A stretch of DNA of 26,727 nucleotides from Pigoraptor chileana (taxonomy: Eukaryota > Opisthokonta > Filasterea). The notes beneath the pieces are model-generated. The model saw only the letters and a list, made by a program, of their open reading frames with translations, had not been told where the DNA came from and ran no database searches. This document shows positions 7,503 to 17,416 of this stretch, piece after piece (position 1 is the first letter of the stretch; every line of letters begins with the position of its first letter). A program made the position numbers and the translations under genes. Where the stretch lies: contig CALSCR010001801.1 in NCBI GenBank assembly GCA_943704495.1, positions 1 to 26,727 of the forward strand, read 5' to 3'.

Positions 7503-9491
7503 ATGCCCGCCTCCGCAGATTTTTCCGCCCCCGTGGCGCAGGTCCCCGTGCTCAACCTTGACGCTAAGATTGCGCAGTTCAAGGCTGACGTTGAGGCACA
7601 CATCTCCAAGTATGATCCCGCCCGCGTCATCGTTGTTTCGGCATGGCTCGTCAGCGACAATGTCATCATTGATCTATTCCGCCGGCACACGAACATCTTC
7701 CCCACGGTGGTTGGTGTCGACACTCTGCACATCTTCCCCGAGACATTCCAAACCATCAAGGACGCAGAGAACAAGTACAACTTTACGGCGAAGATTTACA
7801 AGCCAAAGGGATGCGAGACACTGGAAGACTTCAACCGCATCTATGGCCGCCACGAAATTCTCACCAACGCCGACTTTGACAAGCACAGCAAGGTTGATCC
7901 GCTGATCCTCGCCTTTGAAGACCTCAAGAAGGAAGTCGCCGTGACTGGACGCCGCGCCGACCAGGGCAACGCACGTGCCGAGCTTGCCGTTTGGGAGGAG
8001 GACAAGAAGACCTTCAATCCCCTCGCCGACTGGAGCTGGGATGAGGTGGCCAGCTATGTCCTACAGAACGATGTGCCTTATATTTCTCTCCACCGCCGCC
8101 TTCTCGTCTCGGACGTGCCCATTAAGGCCATCAACCGCGACACATTCCAGGGCTTTCGCACTGTTGAGCTTGATCGCCCTTACTTTGCGTACCCTGCCGA
8201 GTTTATTCGGTCTCAGGGACCCAACGTGTACGTGTGGAAGTCGTTTGGTGACACTCACACGAGCGTCGCCGTCGAGGTCCACGAGAGCGAGCGCTCGGGA
8301 CGCTTTGTTGGTCGTCTGCAGACAGAGTGTGGCATCCACACGCGCGTTGCAGGCAAAGGGGCTCCCCACGGCGGCGTCCTCGTGGATCTCGTCGTGCCCG
8401 AGGCCGAGTCGAATGCAAACCTGGCAACAAAGACGCTCGAGCTTAACGAGCGCCAGGTGTGCGACTTTGAGCTCCTCGCCGTCGGCGGCTTTTCTCCTCT
8501 GACCGGATTCATGACGGAGACGCAATACAACACTGTTGTAGAAGAGCACCGCCTCCCTGAGGGCCAGCTCTTTGGTCTTCCCGTCGTGCTTGACACGGAC
8601 CGCGAGGACATTGCCGTTGGTGACTATGTGCTGCTGACAAGCACCGAGTTTGGCGCCCGCGGAGTGATCAAGGTCGAGTCGAAGTGGATCCCCGACCGCC
8701 GTCGCGAGGCCCTCAAGTGTCACGGAACGGAGAGCGAGGAGCACCCCGCAAACCAGCACATTTACAACGAGCGCAACAAGTTCAACATTGGCGGTCGCGT
8801 GTGGGCGACTAAGCTTCCCACCCGCGATTGGGTCACGTGCAAGACGCCGCGCCAGGTCCGCGCCGAGAAGACGAGGCAAAACATGGTTGCATTCCAGTCG
8901 CGAAACCCGCTCCACAAGGCGCACGCGACGATGGTGATCAAGGTTGCGCAGGACTACGACGCCGATGTGCTTGTGCATCCCGTCATTGGACCCACCAAGT
9001 TTGACGACATTCCTGCAAAGTGGCGAAAGCTCACGTACGATGTCCTCGAGAAGAAGATTTCCAACGTGCGATTCGACTACCTCCCGTACTCGATGATGGT
9101 CGCTGGACCCCGCGAGGCACTGCAGCACGCGCTCATTCGCAAGAACTATGGGTGCACGCACATGATTGTGGGCCGCGATCACGCCGGATGCAAGGATGCC
9201 AAGGGCAAGGACTTTTATGGACCGTACGACGCCCAGGACTTCATGACACCGCTGCAAAAGGAACTCGGGCTGGAGATTGTGCCCTTCCACGCGATGGTCT
9301 TTGTGGACGAGCTCAACGAGTACGTCGCTGAGGAAATTGCAAAGGAGAAGTCATTTAAGCCCCTCAATATTTCTGGGACGCAGTTTCGCAAGATGCTCGC
9401 CAGCGGTGACGACATTCCCGAGTGGTTTGCCTACCCCGAGGTCGTTTCCATTCTCCGCGAATATGTGAGGACGACAGATGCGATGGCATAA
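7503..9491 (+). CDS. PAPS reductase (Met16/CysH-like) fused to ATP sulfurylase
   Basis: A single exon encoding 662 residues with two enzymes. Residues ~1-282 match fungal Met16: VDTLHIFPET, YKPKGCETLEDF, VTGRRADQGNAR, NPLADWSWDEV, VPY near 191, and the catalytic ECGIH with Cys276. There are no paired CC/CxxC cysteines, so no [4Fe-4S] cluster of the bacterial APS-reductase type is expected; that fits PAPS as substrate. An insertion of about 45-50 residues (~195-245) separates VPY from WKSFGDTHTS relative to yeast. Residues ~285-662 are ATP sulfurylase with QSRNPLHKAH (465-474), GRDHAG (557-562) and ISGTQFR (623-629). There is no C-terminal APS kinase or APS-kinase-like regulatory domain, unlike fungal Met3. 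The protein would carry out steps one and three of assimilation (sulfate to APS, PAPS to sulfite), leaving APS kinase to another gene unless the reductase accepts APS directly. It is divergent from SUMT. Confidence 0.95.
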   Translation: MPASADFSAPVAQVPVLNLDAKIAQFKADVEAHISKYDPARVIVVSAWLVSDNVIIDLFRRHTNIFPTVVGVDTLHIFPETFQTIKDAENKYNFTAKIYKPKGCETLEDFNRIYGRHEILTNADFDKHSKVDPLILAFEDLKKEVAVTGRRADQGNARAELAVWEEDKKTFNPLADWSWDEVASYVLQNDVPYISLHRRLLVSDVPIKAINRDTFQGFRTVELDRPYFAYPAEFIRSQGPNVYVWKSFGDTHTSVAVEVHESERSGRFVGRLQTECGIHTRVAGKGAPHGGVLVDLVVPEAESNANLATKTLELNERQVCDFELLAVGGFSPLTGFMTETQYNTVVEEHRLPEGQLFGLPVVLDTDREDIAVGDYVLLTSTEFGARGVIKVESKWIPDRRREALKCHGTESEEHPANQHIYNERNKFNIGGRVWATKLPTRDWVTCKTPRQVRAEKTRQNMVAFQSRNPLHKAHATMVIKVAQDYDADVLVHPVIGPTKFDDIPAKWRKLTYDVLEKKISNVRFDYLPYSMMVAGPREALQHALIRKNYGCTHMIVGRDHAGCKDAKGKDFYGPYDAQDFMTPLQKELGLEIVPFHAMVFVDELNEYVAEEIAKEKSFKPLNISGTQFRKMLASGDDIPEWFAYPEVVSILREYVRTTDAMA

Positions 9492-10282
9492 ATTGCATTT
9501 ATTTGTGATTCGATTGCTGCGTGGGCGCGTGTGGCGTTGCGGTTGCGTTGTGCTTGTTTTGCGCGTGGCGCGTTTTGCGAAAAAGAAATTGCGTGTGTTT
9601 GCACTGTTATGAAACAACTATAAAAACAATTTGAACACCTACCATTCTTATTTTCCTTAATACTCAGTTTGTGGGCTTTTTCTAGCACTCTTTTTTGCAG
9701 CTCGGCTTTGACACGTTTCGTCACGTGCCAACACGTGAGGCACGTGATCAGGAGGTGTCGTCAACGACACGTCATAGGCCATAGTGCGCTCCTCGTGCAA
9801 TACCAATCAATATCATGACGATCCCAAAAGCATTGAAAATATGAAATAAAATCTGGCCTGCATACTATTTTGATACTGAGAGGACGGCAAAAATTTATAT
9901 TTTTGCGTTGGCAATAGGCGCAACACATGGATGTGCCCAACCAAACGGTGCATCTTTTGATGAACAAAAAATGAAGAATACTTGCACACGCAAAATTTTG
10001 TCCGTGTAGCCTCTGTATTCTTCATGTCATATTGGCAGAAGAAGAGAGACATTATTATTGACAATAGGAGGAAGGGGGATTTTGACGACGAATTTGGTTG
10101 AGAACTGTGCAATAGTTGCATCCAGAGAGTGTGGGTGCGGCTGCCGTTGTGTGCGAAAGAGTCGCATTCTTTTTAAATAGGAATAAGACAACACACTACT
10201 TAAGCACACACACACACGCACACACACATAGACACGCAACCCGCGCAAATTTGGAGACCTTCGCGGTCTTGGTTACTCTAAA
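9492..10282. other. Intergenic region: 3' end of PAPR-ATPS and promoter of SF3B1
   Basis: 791 bp without a supported gene. It holds the cluster of three CACGTG boxes at 9722-9746, AT-rich sequence around 9830-10080, a TTTAAATA box at 10172-10179 about 105 bp before the SF3B1 start, and a short CA tract at 10203-10228. The ATG-proximal part is the likely SF3B1 core promoter. Confidence 0.6.
9722..9746. promoter_or_regulatory. Three tandem E-boxes (CACGTG)
   Basis: CACGTG occurs at 9722-9727, 9732-9737 and 9741-9746, with centres 10 and 9 bp apart, about one helical turn. CACGTG is the binding core of bHLH factors, including yeast Cbf1, which controls sulfur-assimilation genes with Met4 and Met28. 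Here the array lies 230 bp after the ATP sulfurylase stop and 537 bp before SF3B1, so its target gene is not clear. Confidence 0.5.
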
Positions 10283-13200
10283 ATGGCGGCGACAACACAC
10301 GAAGATATTGAGAAGCAAATCCGCGAGATGCAGGCAAAGCGGGCCGCACTCGGCGGTGCACAGGGAGACAAAGTGGCACTGGGTGCCGCCGGCGCATTTG
10401 ACACAGACATTTATCAAGCACCTGCGCGTGATGTGAGTGGATATGTGGACTCGATCGCCGCCGACGATGCAATGGAGGATGAAGAAGTGGTTGTCGGTGG
10501 GAACAAACGAACATCGTACACAGCACCGAAAGAATTGTTGGATGCGCGCACAGATGGAACAGATGACGTCGATCCGTTTGCCGACACTAGGTGGGTGTGT
10601 GCTTTCTCATTGATGTTGTTCAGGCAGGCGTTTGCCCAGAGAGGACTTGACATCCATTTGTCTGTTAGTAGAAACATTCGGTGTGTGTTTGTGTTTTGGA
10701 ACGGGTCTGATTTCAAAAGAAATAATTAGTAACAACAATCCTTGCACTTCATTTCCCAGACGCAAGCGGATAGCAGACCGGGAAGACGAATATCATGCGC
10801 GTCGCATGCACAGGATGCTCTCCCCGGAGCGAGTGGATGCATTCGCTGGCGGAAAGACACCCGATGTGTCTATTCGGACGTACAAGGACGCAATGGCCGA
10901 TGTTGCGCTCTCTCGCGATAAGCAGGAGGTGATCCGCAAGCTGAAGGAAAAGGCTGAAGACGGCACGCTTGTTGCGGTGGAACAGCCCCTGAAGCCTGCG
11001 GCTTCGGCGGCGGCGGCGGGAGGTGCGCCCCCCGCCAAGCGTCGTCGCTGGGATGAGCCGACGCCAATGCACGTGGATGCGGCAGAGCAGACAGCAGGGA
11101 CGACGACGACAACAACCCGCTCGCAGTGGGATGTCGAAGAGCCTGCGACGATTGGCGGTGGATCTCGCTGGGACGAAACCCCCGCGCGAAAGCGTAGCAG
11201 GTGGGATGAGACGCCCGCCGCAGACCGCATGGGTGGCGATGGCGGTGTTGAGGAGACGCCGTCGACGGCTTCACGTCGGCGGTCGCGTTGGGACGAGACG
11301 CCCGTGAACAGTAACGGGGGTGCGACGCCGGCGTACATGGGCGCGACGCCCGTGGGCAACTCTGCGCTGGGGCTGGCGACGCCGGTTGTGTCATCCGGGG
11401 GAAGCGGCCTTGCCATTCCCATGACGCCCGATCAGGTTGCGGCGCAGCGGTGGGAGAGGGAGCTGGACGAGCGCAATCGCCCGCTCAGCGATGCCGAATT
11501 GGATGCAATGTTTCCGCAGGAGGGATACAAGATTGTGGATCCTCCCGCATCGTACCAGCCAATCCGCACGCCTTCGCGCCGGTTGATGGCAACGCCGACG
11601 CCCATGTCCGGACAGTCGGGATTCTACATGCCTGAGGAAGACCGCACTCAGAACTACGGCATTGAGAAGCAGCCCGAGGGTAACCTCCCGTTCATGAAGC
11701 CCGAAGACACGCAGTACTTTGGCAAGCTGCTGAAGGAGGTTGACGAGGCAGCGTTGAGTCCCGAGGAAGCAAAGGAGAGGAAGATCATGCGTCTGCTTTT
11801 GAAGATCAAGAACGGAACGCCCCCGATGCGCAAGGCAGCACTGCGCCAGATCACCGACAAGGCGAGGGACTTTGGAGCGGGCGCCCTTTTCAACCAAATT
11901 CTGCCCCTGCTTATGTCTCCGGCACTTGAGGATCAGGAGCGCCATCTTCTCGTGAAGGTCATTGATCGCATTTTGTACAAGCTGGACGATCTCGTGCGCC
12001 CGTTTGTGCACAAGATTCTCGTCGTGATTGAGCCCCTCTTGATCGACGAGGACTACTATGCGCGCGTGGAGGGACGCGAGATCATTTCCAACCTCGCAAA
12101 GGCCGCGGGTCTCGCCACCATGATCTCGACGATGCGTCCGGACATTGACAACGTTGATGAGTATGTGCGCAACACGACGGCGCGCGCCTTTTCAGTTGTT
12201 GCGTCTGCGCTTGGCATTCCGTCGCTGCTCCCCTTTCTCAAGGCCGTCTGCAAGAGCAAAAAGTCGTGGCAGGCGAGACACACTGGCATTAAGATCGTGC
12301 AACAGATTGCGATCCTCATGGGATGCGCCATCCTCCCGCACCTGCGAAGCCTTGTTGAGATCATTGGCCACGGCCTCACCGACGAACAGCAGAAAGTGCG
12401 CACGATTACATCGCTTGCCATTGCCGCGCTGGCAGAGGCCGCCACCCCATATGGCATCGAGTCGTTCGACTCTGTGCTCGAGCCGCTTGTCAAGGGCATT
12501 CGGCAGCACCGTGGCAAGGGACTTGCCGCGTTCCTGAAGGCCGTTGGCTACCTCATTCCGCTCATGGATGCCGCATATGCCGCATACTACACGAAGGAGG
12601 TAATGCTCATCCTCGTGCGTGAATTTGCGTCTCCCGATGAGGAGATGAAGAAGATTGTTCTCAAGGTCGTAAAGCAGTGCACGGGGACGGAGGGTGTCGA
12701 GGCCGACTATCTCAAGCAGGAGATTCTTCCAAAGTTTTTCGAGAACTTTTGGGTGCGTCGCATGGCCCTCGATCGGCGCAACTACCGCCAGCTCGTAGAT
12801 ACGACTGTTGAGCTTGCCAACAAGGTCGGCGCGAGCGAAATTGTGCGGCGTATTGTCAATGATCTGAAGGACGAGAGCGAGCCGTACCGCAAGATGGTCA
12901 TGGAGGCCGTCGAGAAGATTGTGTCGAATCTCGGGACGTCCGACATTGATCCGCGTCTTGAGGAGCAGCTGATTGACGGCATTCTGTACGCCTTCCAGGA
13001 GCAGACGACCGAGGACAACGTCATGCTCAATGGATTCGGCACGGTCGTCAATGCGCTCGCACTCCGCGTCAAGCCGTATCTGCCGCAGATCTGCGGTACC
13101 ATCCTCTGGCGTCTCAACAACAAGTCTGCAAAGGTCCGTCAGCAAGCGGCGGATCTGATTGCGCGCATCGCCGTCGTCATGATGTCGTGCGGAGAGGAGA

Positions 13201-14210
13201 AGCTCATGTCGCATCTCGGCGTCGTGCTCTATGAGTACCTCGGAGAAGAGTATCCCGAGGTCTTGGGTTCGATTCTCGGGGCGCTCAAGGCGATTGTGAA
13301 CGTGATTGGCATGACCAAGATGACGCCTCCGATCAAGGATCTTCTTCCCCGCCTGACGCCCATTCTGAAGAACAGGCACGAGAAGGTGCAGGAGAACTGC
13401 ATTGACCTCGTGGGGCGTATTGCCGACCGCGGTGCCGAGTTTGTTGCGCCGCGCGAGTGGATGCGCATCTGCTTTGAGCTGCTCGAGCTCCTCAAGGCGC
13501 ACAAGAAGAGCATTCGCCGCGCCGCCGTCAACACGTTTGGATACATTGCAAAGGCCATTGGACCGCAGGATGTGCTCGCCACACTTCTCAACAACCTCAA
13601 GGTGCAGGAGCGACAAAACCGCGTGTGCACGACGGTCGCCATTGCCATTGTCGCAGAGACGTGCTCTCCATTTACGGTGCTTCCGGGGCTTATGAACGAG
13701 TACCGCGTGCCAGAGCTCAACGTGCAGAATGGCGTGCTGAAATCGCTGTCTTTTTTGTTTGAGTACATTGGCGAGATGGGCAAGGACTACATTTACGCCG
13801 TGACGCCGCTGCTGGAGGATGCGCTGATGGATCGCGATGCCGTCCACCGACAGACGGCGTGCTCGGCCGTGAAGCACATGGCGCTCGGCGTGTATGGCTT
13901 TGGCTGTGAGGACGCGCTCACCCATCTTCTGAACCTCATTTGGCCCAACATTTTCGAGGTGTCTCCCCACGTGATCAACGCAGTGCTTGAGGCCGTTGAT
14001 GGCATTCGCGTGTCGTTGGGTCCATGCCGCACGCTGCAGTACGTGCTGCAGGGCCTGTTTCACCCGGCGCGTAAGGTGCGCGATGTGTACTGGAAGATCT
14101 ACAACAGCCTCTACATTGGCGCACAGGACGCACTCGTCGCGTTTTACCCGCGGGTGTTCAACGACGAAAAGAATACGTTTGTGCGAACCGAACTCGACTA
14201 CTTCATTTGA
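10283..14210 (+). CDS. SF3B1: Splicing factor 3B subunit 1 (SF3B1/SF3b155), two exons
   Basis: Exons 10283-10590 and 10760-14210 are joined across a 169-nt GT-AG intron in phase 2, giving 1252 residues against 1304 in human. The start matches the family ([13 protein letters not shown]). The intron interrupts the conserved stretch DPFADTR / [10 protein letters not shown]. Residues ~190-290 carry five tryptophan motifs of the RWDE type (Trp200, 226, 240, 251, 280) that in this family bind UHM proteins such as U2AF65 relatives. From ~residue 400 the HEAT-repeat solenoid is nearly identical to human. Lys648 corresponds to the cancer hotspot Lys700, and Lys1019, Arg1022 and Val1026 correspond to human Lys1071, Arg1074 and Val1078 at the pladienolide site. 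SF3B1 is the scaffold of the U2 snRNP SF3b complex that clamps the branch-point helix. The human protein has more RWDETP repeats and TP motifs, which accounts for most of the length difference. An open frame of 679 codons on the opposite strand is a shadow of this gene. Confidence 0.98.
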
Positions 14211-14960
14211 GTCCGCACTCACCCCGCTCACTGACGCTGATGCTGCGTGTTTTTCGCGTTTGTGTGTGCGTTCGTGTGTACGTTAGTGTGCCCGCATGTC
14301 TGTCGAGGTTTATGCTCTGGCACTCCGATGTGCCAATGTTGTTGCGAGTTCATTGCTGTTGCACGCTGGACTTTTGATTGCCATCAATCGTGGCCCATGG
14401 TACTGCTGCGCTGCTTTGTGCTGAATGAAGTCTGGTCTCCTGTTTTTTCCTTCAAAATGCGTTATGTTACGCCGACTACACTCAGACTCAAACACACATT
14501 CAAATAGGGTTGTTATGAGCACACGGATTACGTGACACTTTCCGTCAAAATGCGTTATTAACTGCCAGAGTCGTACGCCGACTACACGCTGGACACAAAC
14601 ACACATTCAAATAGGTTTGTTATGAGCACACGGATTACATGACAATTGCCGAGTTTCGGGAAAGTAATTCTGTATTCTCAAGTCTCGAAAATCGGACCAA
14701 TGCCAACCTGGGCAGCCCATGACTGGGCAAAATGGATACACGCGCAGCAACCAACGCGCACGCGCTAAACGCACACAACCACAAACACAAACTCACACAC
14801 ACTACGCACACAAAACGCGACACGCAAAACGCACACTCCCGTACAGACACAAACACGCACACATACATACATCAAGCATTCTGAAGTGTGATTTTTCCGC
14901 ACCGAGATTTGCGGACGACAATCGCAACACATCACAAACCGATCATGCTCAGGCGGGGTG
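14211..14960. other. Convergent intergenic region after SF3B1 and AMD1
   Basis: 750 bp between two convergent stops. It contains an imperfect tandem duplication (14452-14650) and a CA-rich low-complexity stretch around 14770-14870. No gene or RNA with recognisable features was found; it presumably includes both 3' untranslated regions. Confidence 0.55.
14452..14650. repeat. Imperfect tandem duplication, two copies of ~92-106 bp
   Basis: Copy 1 (14452-14543) and copy 2 (14545-14650) share TCAAAATGCGTTAT at the start, then TACGCCGACTACAC, CACACATTCAAATAGG and TTGTTATGAGCACACGGATTAC. The second copy has about 14 extra bases after its first block, so the spacing shifts from 93 to 107 bp. It has no coding signature. 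Confidence 0.85.
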
Positions 14961-17229
14961 TCATGTGAATATGTTGTCACCGTTTTCATCGCACGATGAG
15001 CCTCCATCGATGCTGCTGCTATCGTCAGAGCCACTGTCGACATCCTTGTGCACATCACACAAGACTTTGTTTGTGCGCGTATATGCCGAGTGGAGCACGG
15101 TGTAATTGGCAGTGCGAGATGACGTCGACGAAACTCGTGAAAATCCGAGCGATTCGACGCCAGATTGCGTCACCAGTGACGCGGCATTCAACAAGACGGG
15201 CCCACTCCCTGTCACGTGCGACTGCAACTGCCCACTGTTGATGTTGTTGTGTGGCGTGTTGCATGCTCCCGCACACACCACAGCCATGTCGAAGCGGCCG
15301 GGACGGAAGACTCGCAAGACATTGGCCACAAGCACATCGTAAGAGAAAGTGTTGCGGGTGCCCTTTACGAGCGCAGGCGGCAGATTGGTTTCAAAGCTGA
15401 CATAGGAGCAGTCTTGCTGCGGCGTAATGTGAATTGTGAAATAGACGCCTCCATTGAGGCCGTTTGCAGAGTATCCGCACGGATCAAAGAGAACGGGGTC
15501 GATGAGGGAGCCGGGTATGAGTGCCGAGATGCCAGAAGACTGCATTGTTGGTGTTGTTGTGTTTGTTGTTGTTTGTGGGAGTGTGTAGTGTGGATGTGGT
15601 GTGCAATAATTATGGCAGAAGGCATTAGAATACAAATATCATAATCCGCCAGTCAAACACTATTCGCCTTCACCACAACAAAGCAATACAAAAGCGGCAT
15701 GATAAAACCAGCGAACAAAGCTACAATTGTTTGACAATATACCTCAGTCACACTCTGTGCATTCTGGCAGTGCAATCGGTAAAATTGCTTCATTGCATCG
15801 GGATGCAAATCGCCCATCATAAGCTCAATCGTCGAGTCACAAAACGATCCGTCCACTCCGTCGGCGGCGCGTCGGTGGTGGATATCAGTGGTGAACAAGT
15901 GCCACGAGGGTCCGCTCTCTCCCTCGGGAGCATCAAATGTGAATGACACGCCGTCTGCATGAAGATATGTGCGTATTCATAATATATATGTGTGTGTTGT
16001 ATGTGTGTTCCGTGTGTGTGTGTGCCGGGGGGGAGGGGGTCCGTTCGTGAGTTTCGTTAAGTATGGCTAATGCTCATAGACCCTTGTGTCGATTACATGG
16101 CCAGAGAGGAGAGCACAAGTGCATGTATCAAAAGCGACTCACACAGTCCCACAACAACATCTGAAAAAACAACAACACACAGTGACTTACACAGGTCCCA
16201 CAACAACATCTGAAAAAACAACAACACACAGTGACTTACACAGGTCCCACAACAACAACTTAAACAACAACATACAGTGACTTACACAGGTCCCACAACA
16301 ACAACTTAAACAACAACACACAGTGACTTACACAGGTCCCACAACAACAACTTCAACAACAACACACACAGTGACACACACAGCAACACCCACCAAACAT
16401 CCCCTCCAAAAACGCCAGCTCCTCATCAAAGGCCGAGTGCGGGCTCGGCTGCGCGTGTGGCTGCAGGAAGCTACGCCGGGAAAAGAAGACATTGCGCACA
16501 TCCGCAAGTCCACACCGATCACGTGCCATGCCCCTCACGAGCGGGAGTGCGGGAAGGAGGTTGGTTGTGCCGCAAGTTTTGATGACGATGCGATGCGACG
16601 CAACAAAAAGGCTGCTCTCACTGCAAACAAACGCGCGGCATTCGAGAGTTACATAATTAATTTCATACTGTTGTGTGATGTACACTGTGTGGAAGTACAA
16701 AATTTGACATGTGGCGGTTGCTGGCAGCCCAACGGGCAGCAAGAACGCCCCTTCCAACCAGAAAGAAGTGCATGCACACTCGAACAGGCAAGAGACACAT
16801 TACAATGTCCACAGAAGAATCATGTACAGACACATACCTAAGAACGTAGGCATCAAAGTATTCATTATGCGCCTCGCTGACTATGGTGCATCCGACTTTG
16901 TCGAGCAGCACTTGCCAGTCGGCCTTTGGGATGCGCCTGCAAATTGCATGCCCAAAGAGAAGTTCAGACACGGTCATTAGTGGGCAAACATAAGCAGTGA
17001 CCATCCTCACAAGTATGCAAGTCATCCCAAAGTGCGCACGGGAGACATTAGCACTCTCAACATCCTGCAACAACCGACTGAGTGGAGAGGGCGTCAGGGA
17101 TAAGAATGGGGGAGTTGGATACACTAGGCCTCATCTTGGCCCTGAGGCTGTGCACACACATCTTAGCGGAACATGCTTTCGCTATACGGATTCATCCCAT
17201 ACTTTTACCATCATGGCGCAGCACACATG

Positions 17230-17300
<71 letters not shown>

Positions 17301-17416
17301 CTGAGTCCTGTGGCATCCGCCGGCTCAAATTGCACTTCAAGTAGTTTTTCCGTTCCCTCAAAGAAGCCGACGGAAGGGAATGTACCCACTGTGAAGCGGT
17401 CCTCAAGCAGCCCCAT
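14961..17416 (-). CDS. AMD1: S-adenosylmethionine decarboxylase proenzyme, five exons
   Basis: Exons (minus): 17416-17301, 16936-16838, 16620-16394, 15954-15743 and 15539-14961. All four introns are GT-AG and every junction keeps the frame, giving 410 residues (human AMD1 334). Landmarks are [11 protein letters not shown] (Glu20, Glu23), the self-cleavage site LSESS at 71-75, where Ser74 would become the pyruvoyl group, KTCGTT with catalytic Cys88, [15 protein letters not shown], and CGYS...TIHIT with Ser242 and His255. These equal human Glu8/Glu11, Ser68, Cys82, Ser229 and His243, so an active, self-processing enzyme is expected. It makes decarboxylated SAM for spermidine synthesis. The C-terminal ~40 residues are acidic and Ser-rich. 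Unlike mammalian and plant genes, no ATG occurs in the ~280 nt before the start, so an upstream regulatory ORF is absent unless the leader is spliced. Intron 1 begins with a long GT tract and intron 3 contains tandem repeats. Codon choice in exon 1 is set by the ATG at 17416, with no upstream in-frame ATG. Confidence 0.95.
16148..16377. repeat. Five tandem units of 46-49 bp in AMD1 intron 3
   Basis: Units run CCCACAACAACA.. through CAGTGACTTACACAGGT; two are ~49 bp and the rest ~46 bp. On the sense (minus) strand, four units contain CTGTGTAAGTCACTG, which includes GTAAGT, a perfect donor hexamer. The array starts about 16 nt after the real donor at 16393 and ends with a GT-rich tract on the sense strand. 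Confidence 0.85.
17232..17297 (-). repeat. (GT)n microsatellite at the donor end of AMD1 intron 1
   Basis: About 33 uninterrupted CA units on the plus strand. On the sense strand the donor GTATGT runs straight into (GT)n, so the repeat begins within the splice-donor region of intron 1. Confidence 0.9.

Noticed and set aside
8061-9290. 409-codon open frame on the minus strand opposite the PAPR-ATPS gene
   Set aside because: It lies wholly inside a clearly conserved plus-strand gene, and its sequence shows no recognisable domain. It results from GC-rich codon bias.
12192-14231. 679-codon open frame on the minus strand opposite SF3B1
   Set aside because: Long, but antisense to the near-invariant SF3B1 HEAT repeats, with no recognisable motif and an Arg/Leu/Val-rich shadow composition.
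16086-16841. Plus-strand open frames made of Thr/Asn/His-rich repeats
   Set aside because: They are translations of the AMD1 intron 3 tandem repeat and antisense of AMD1 exon 3.
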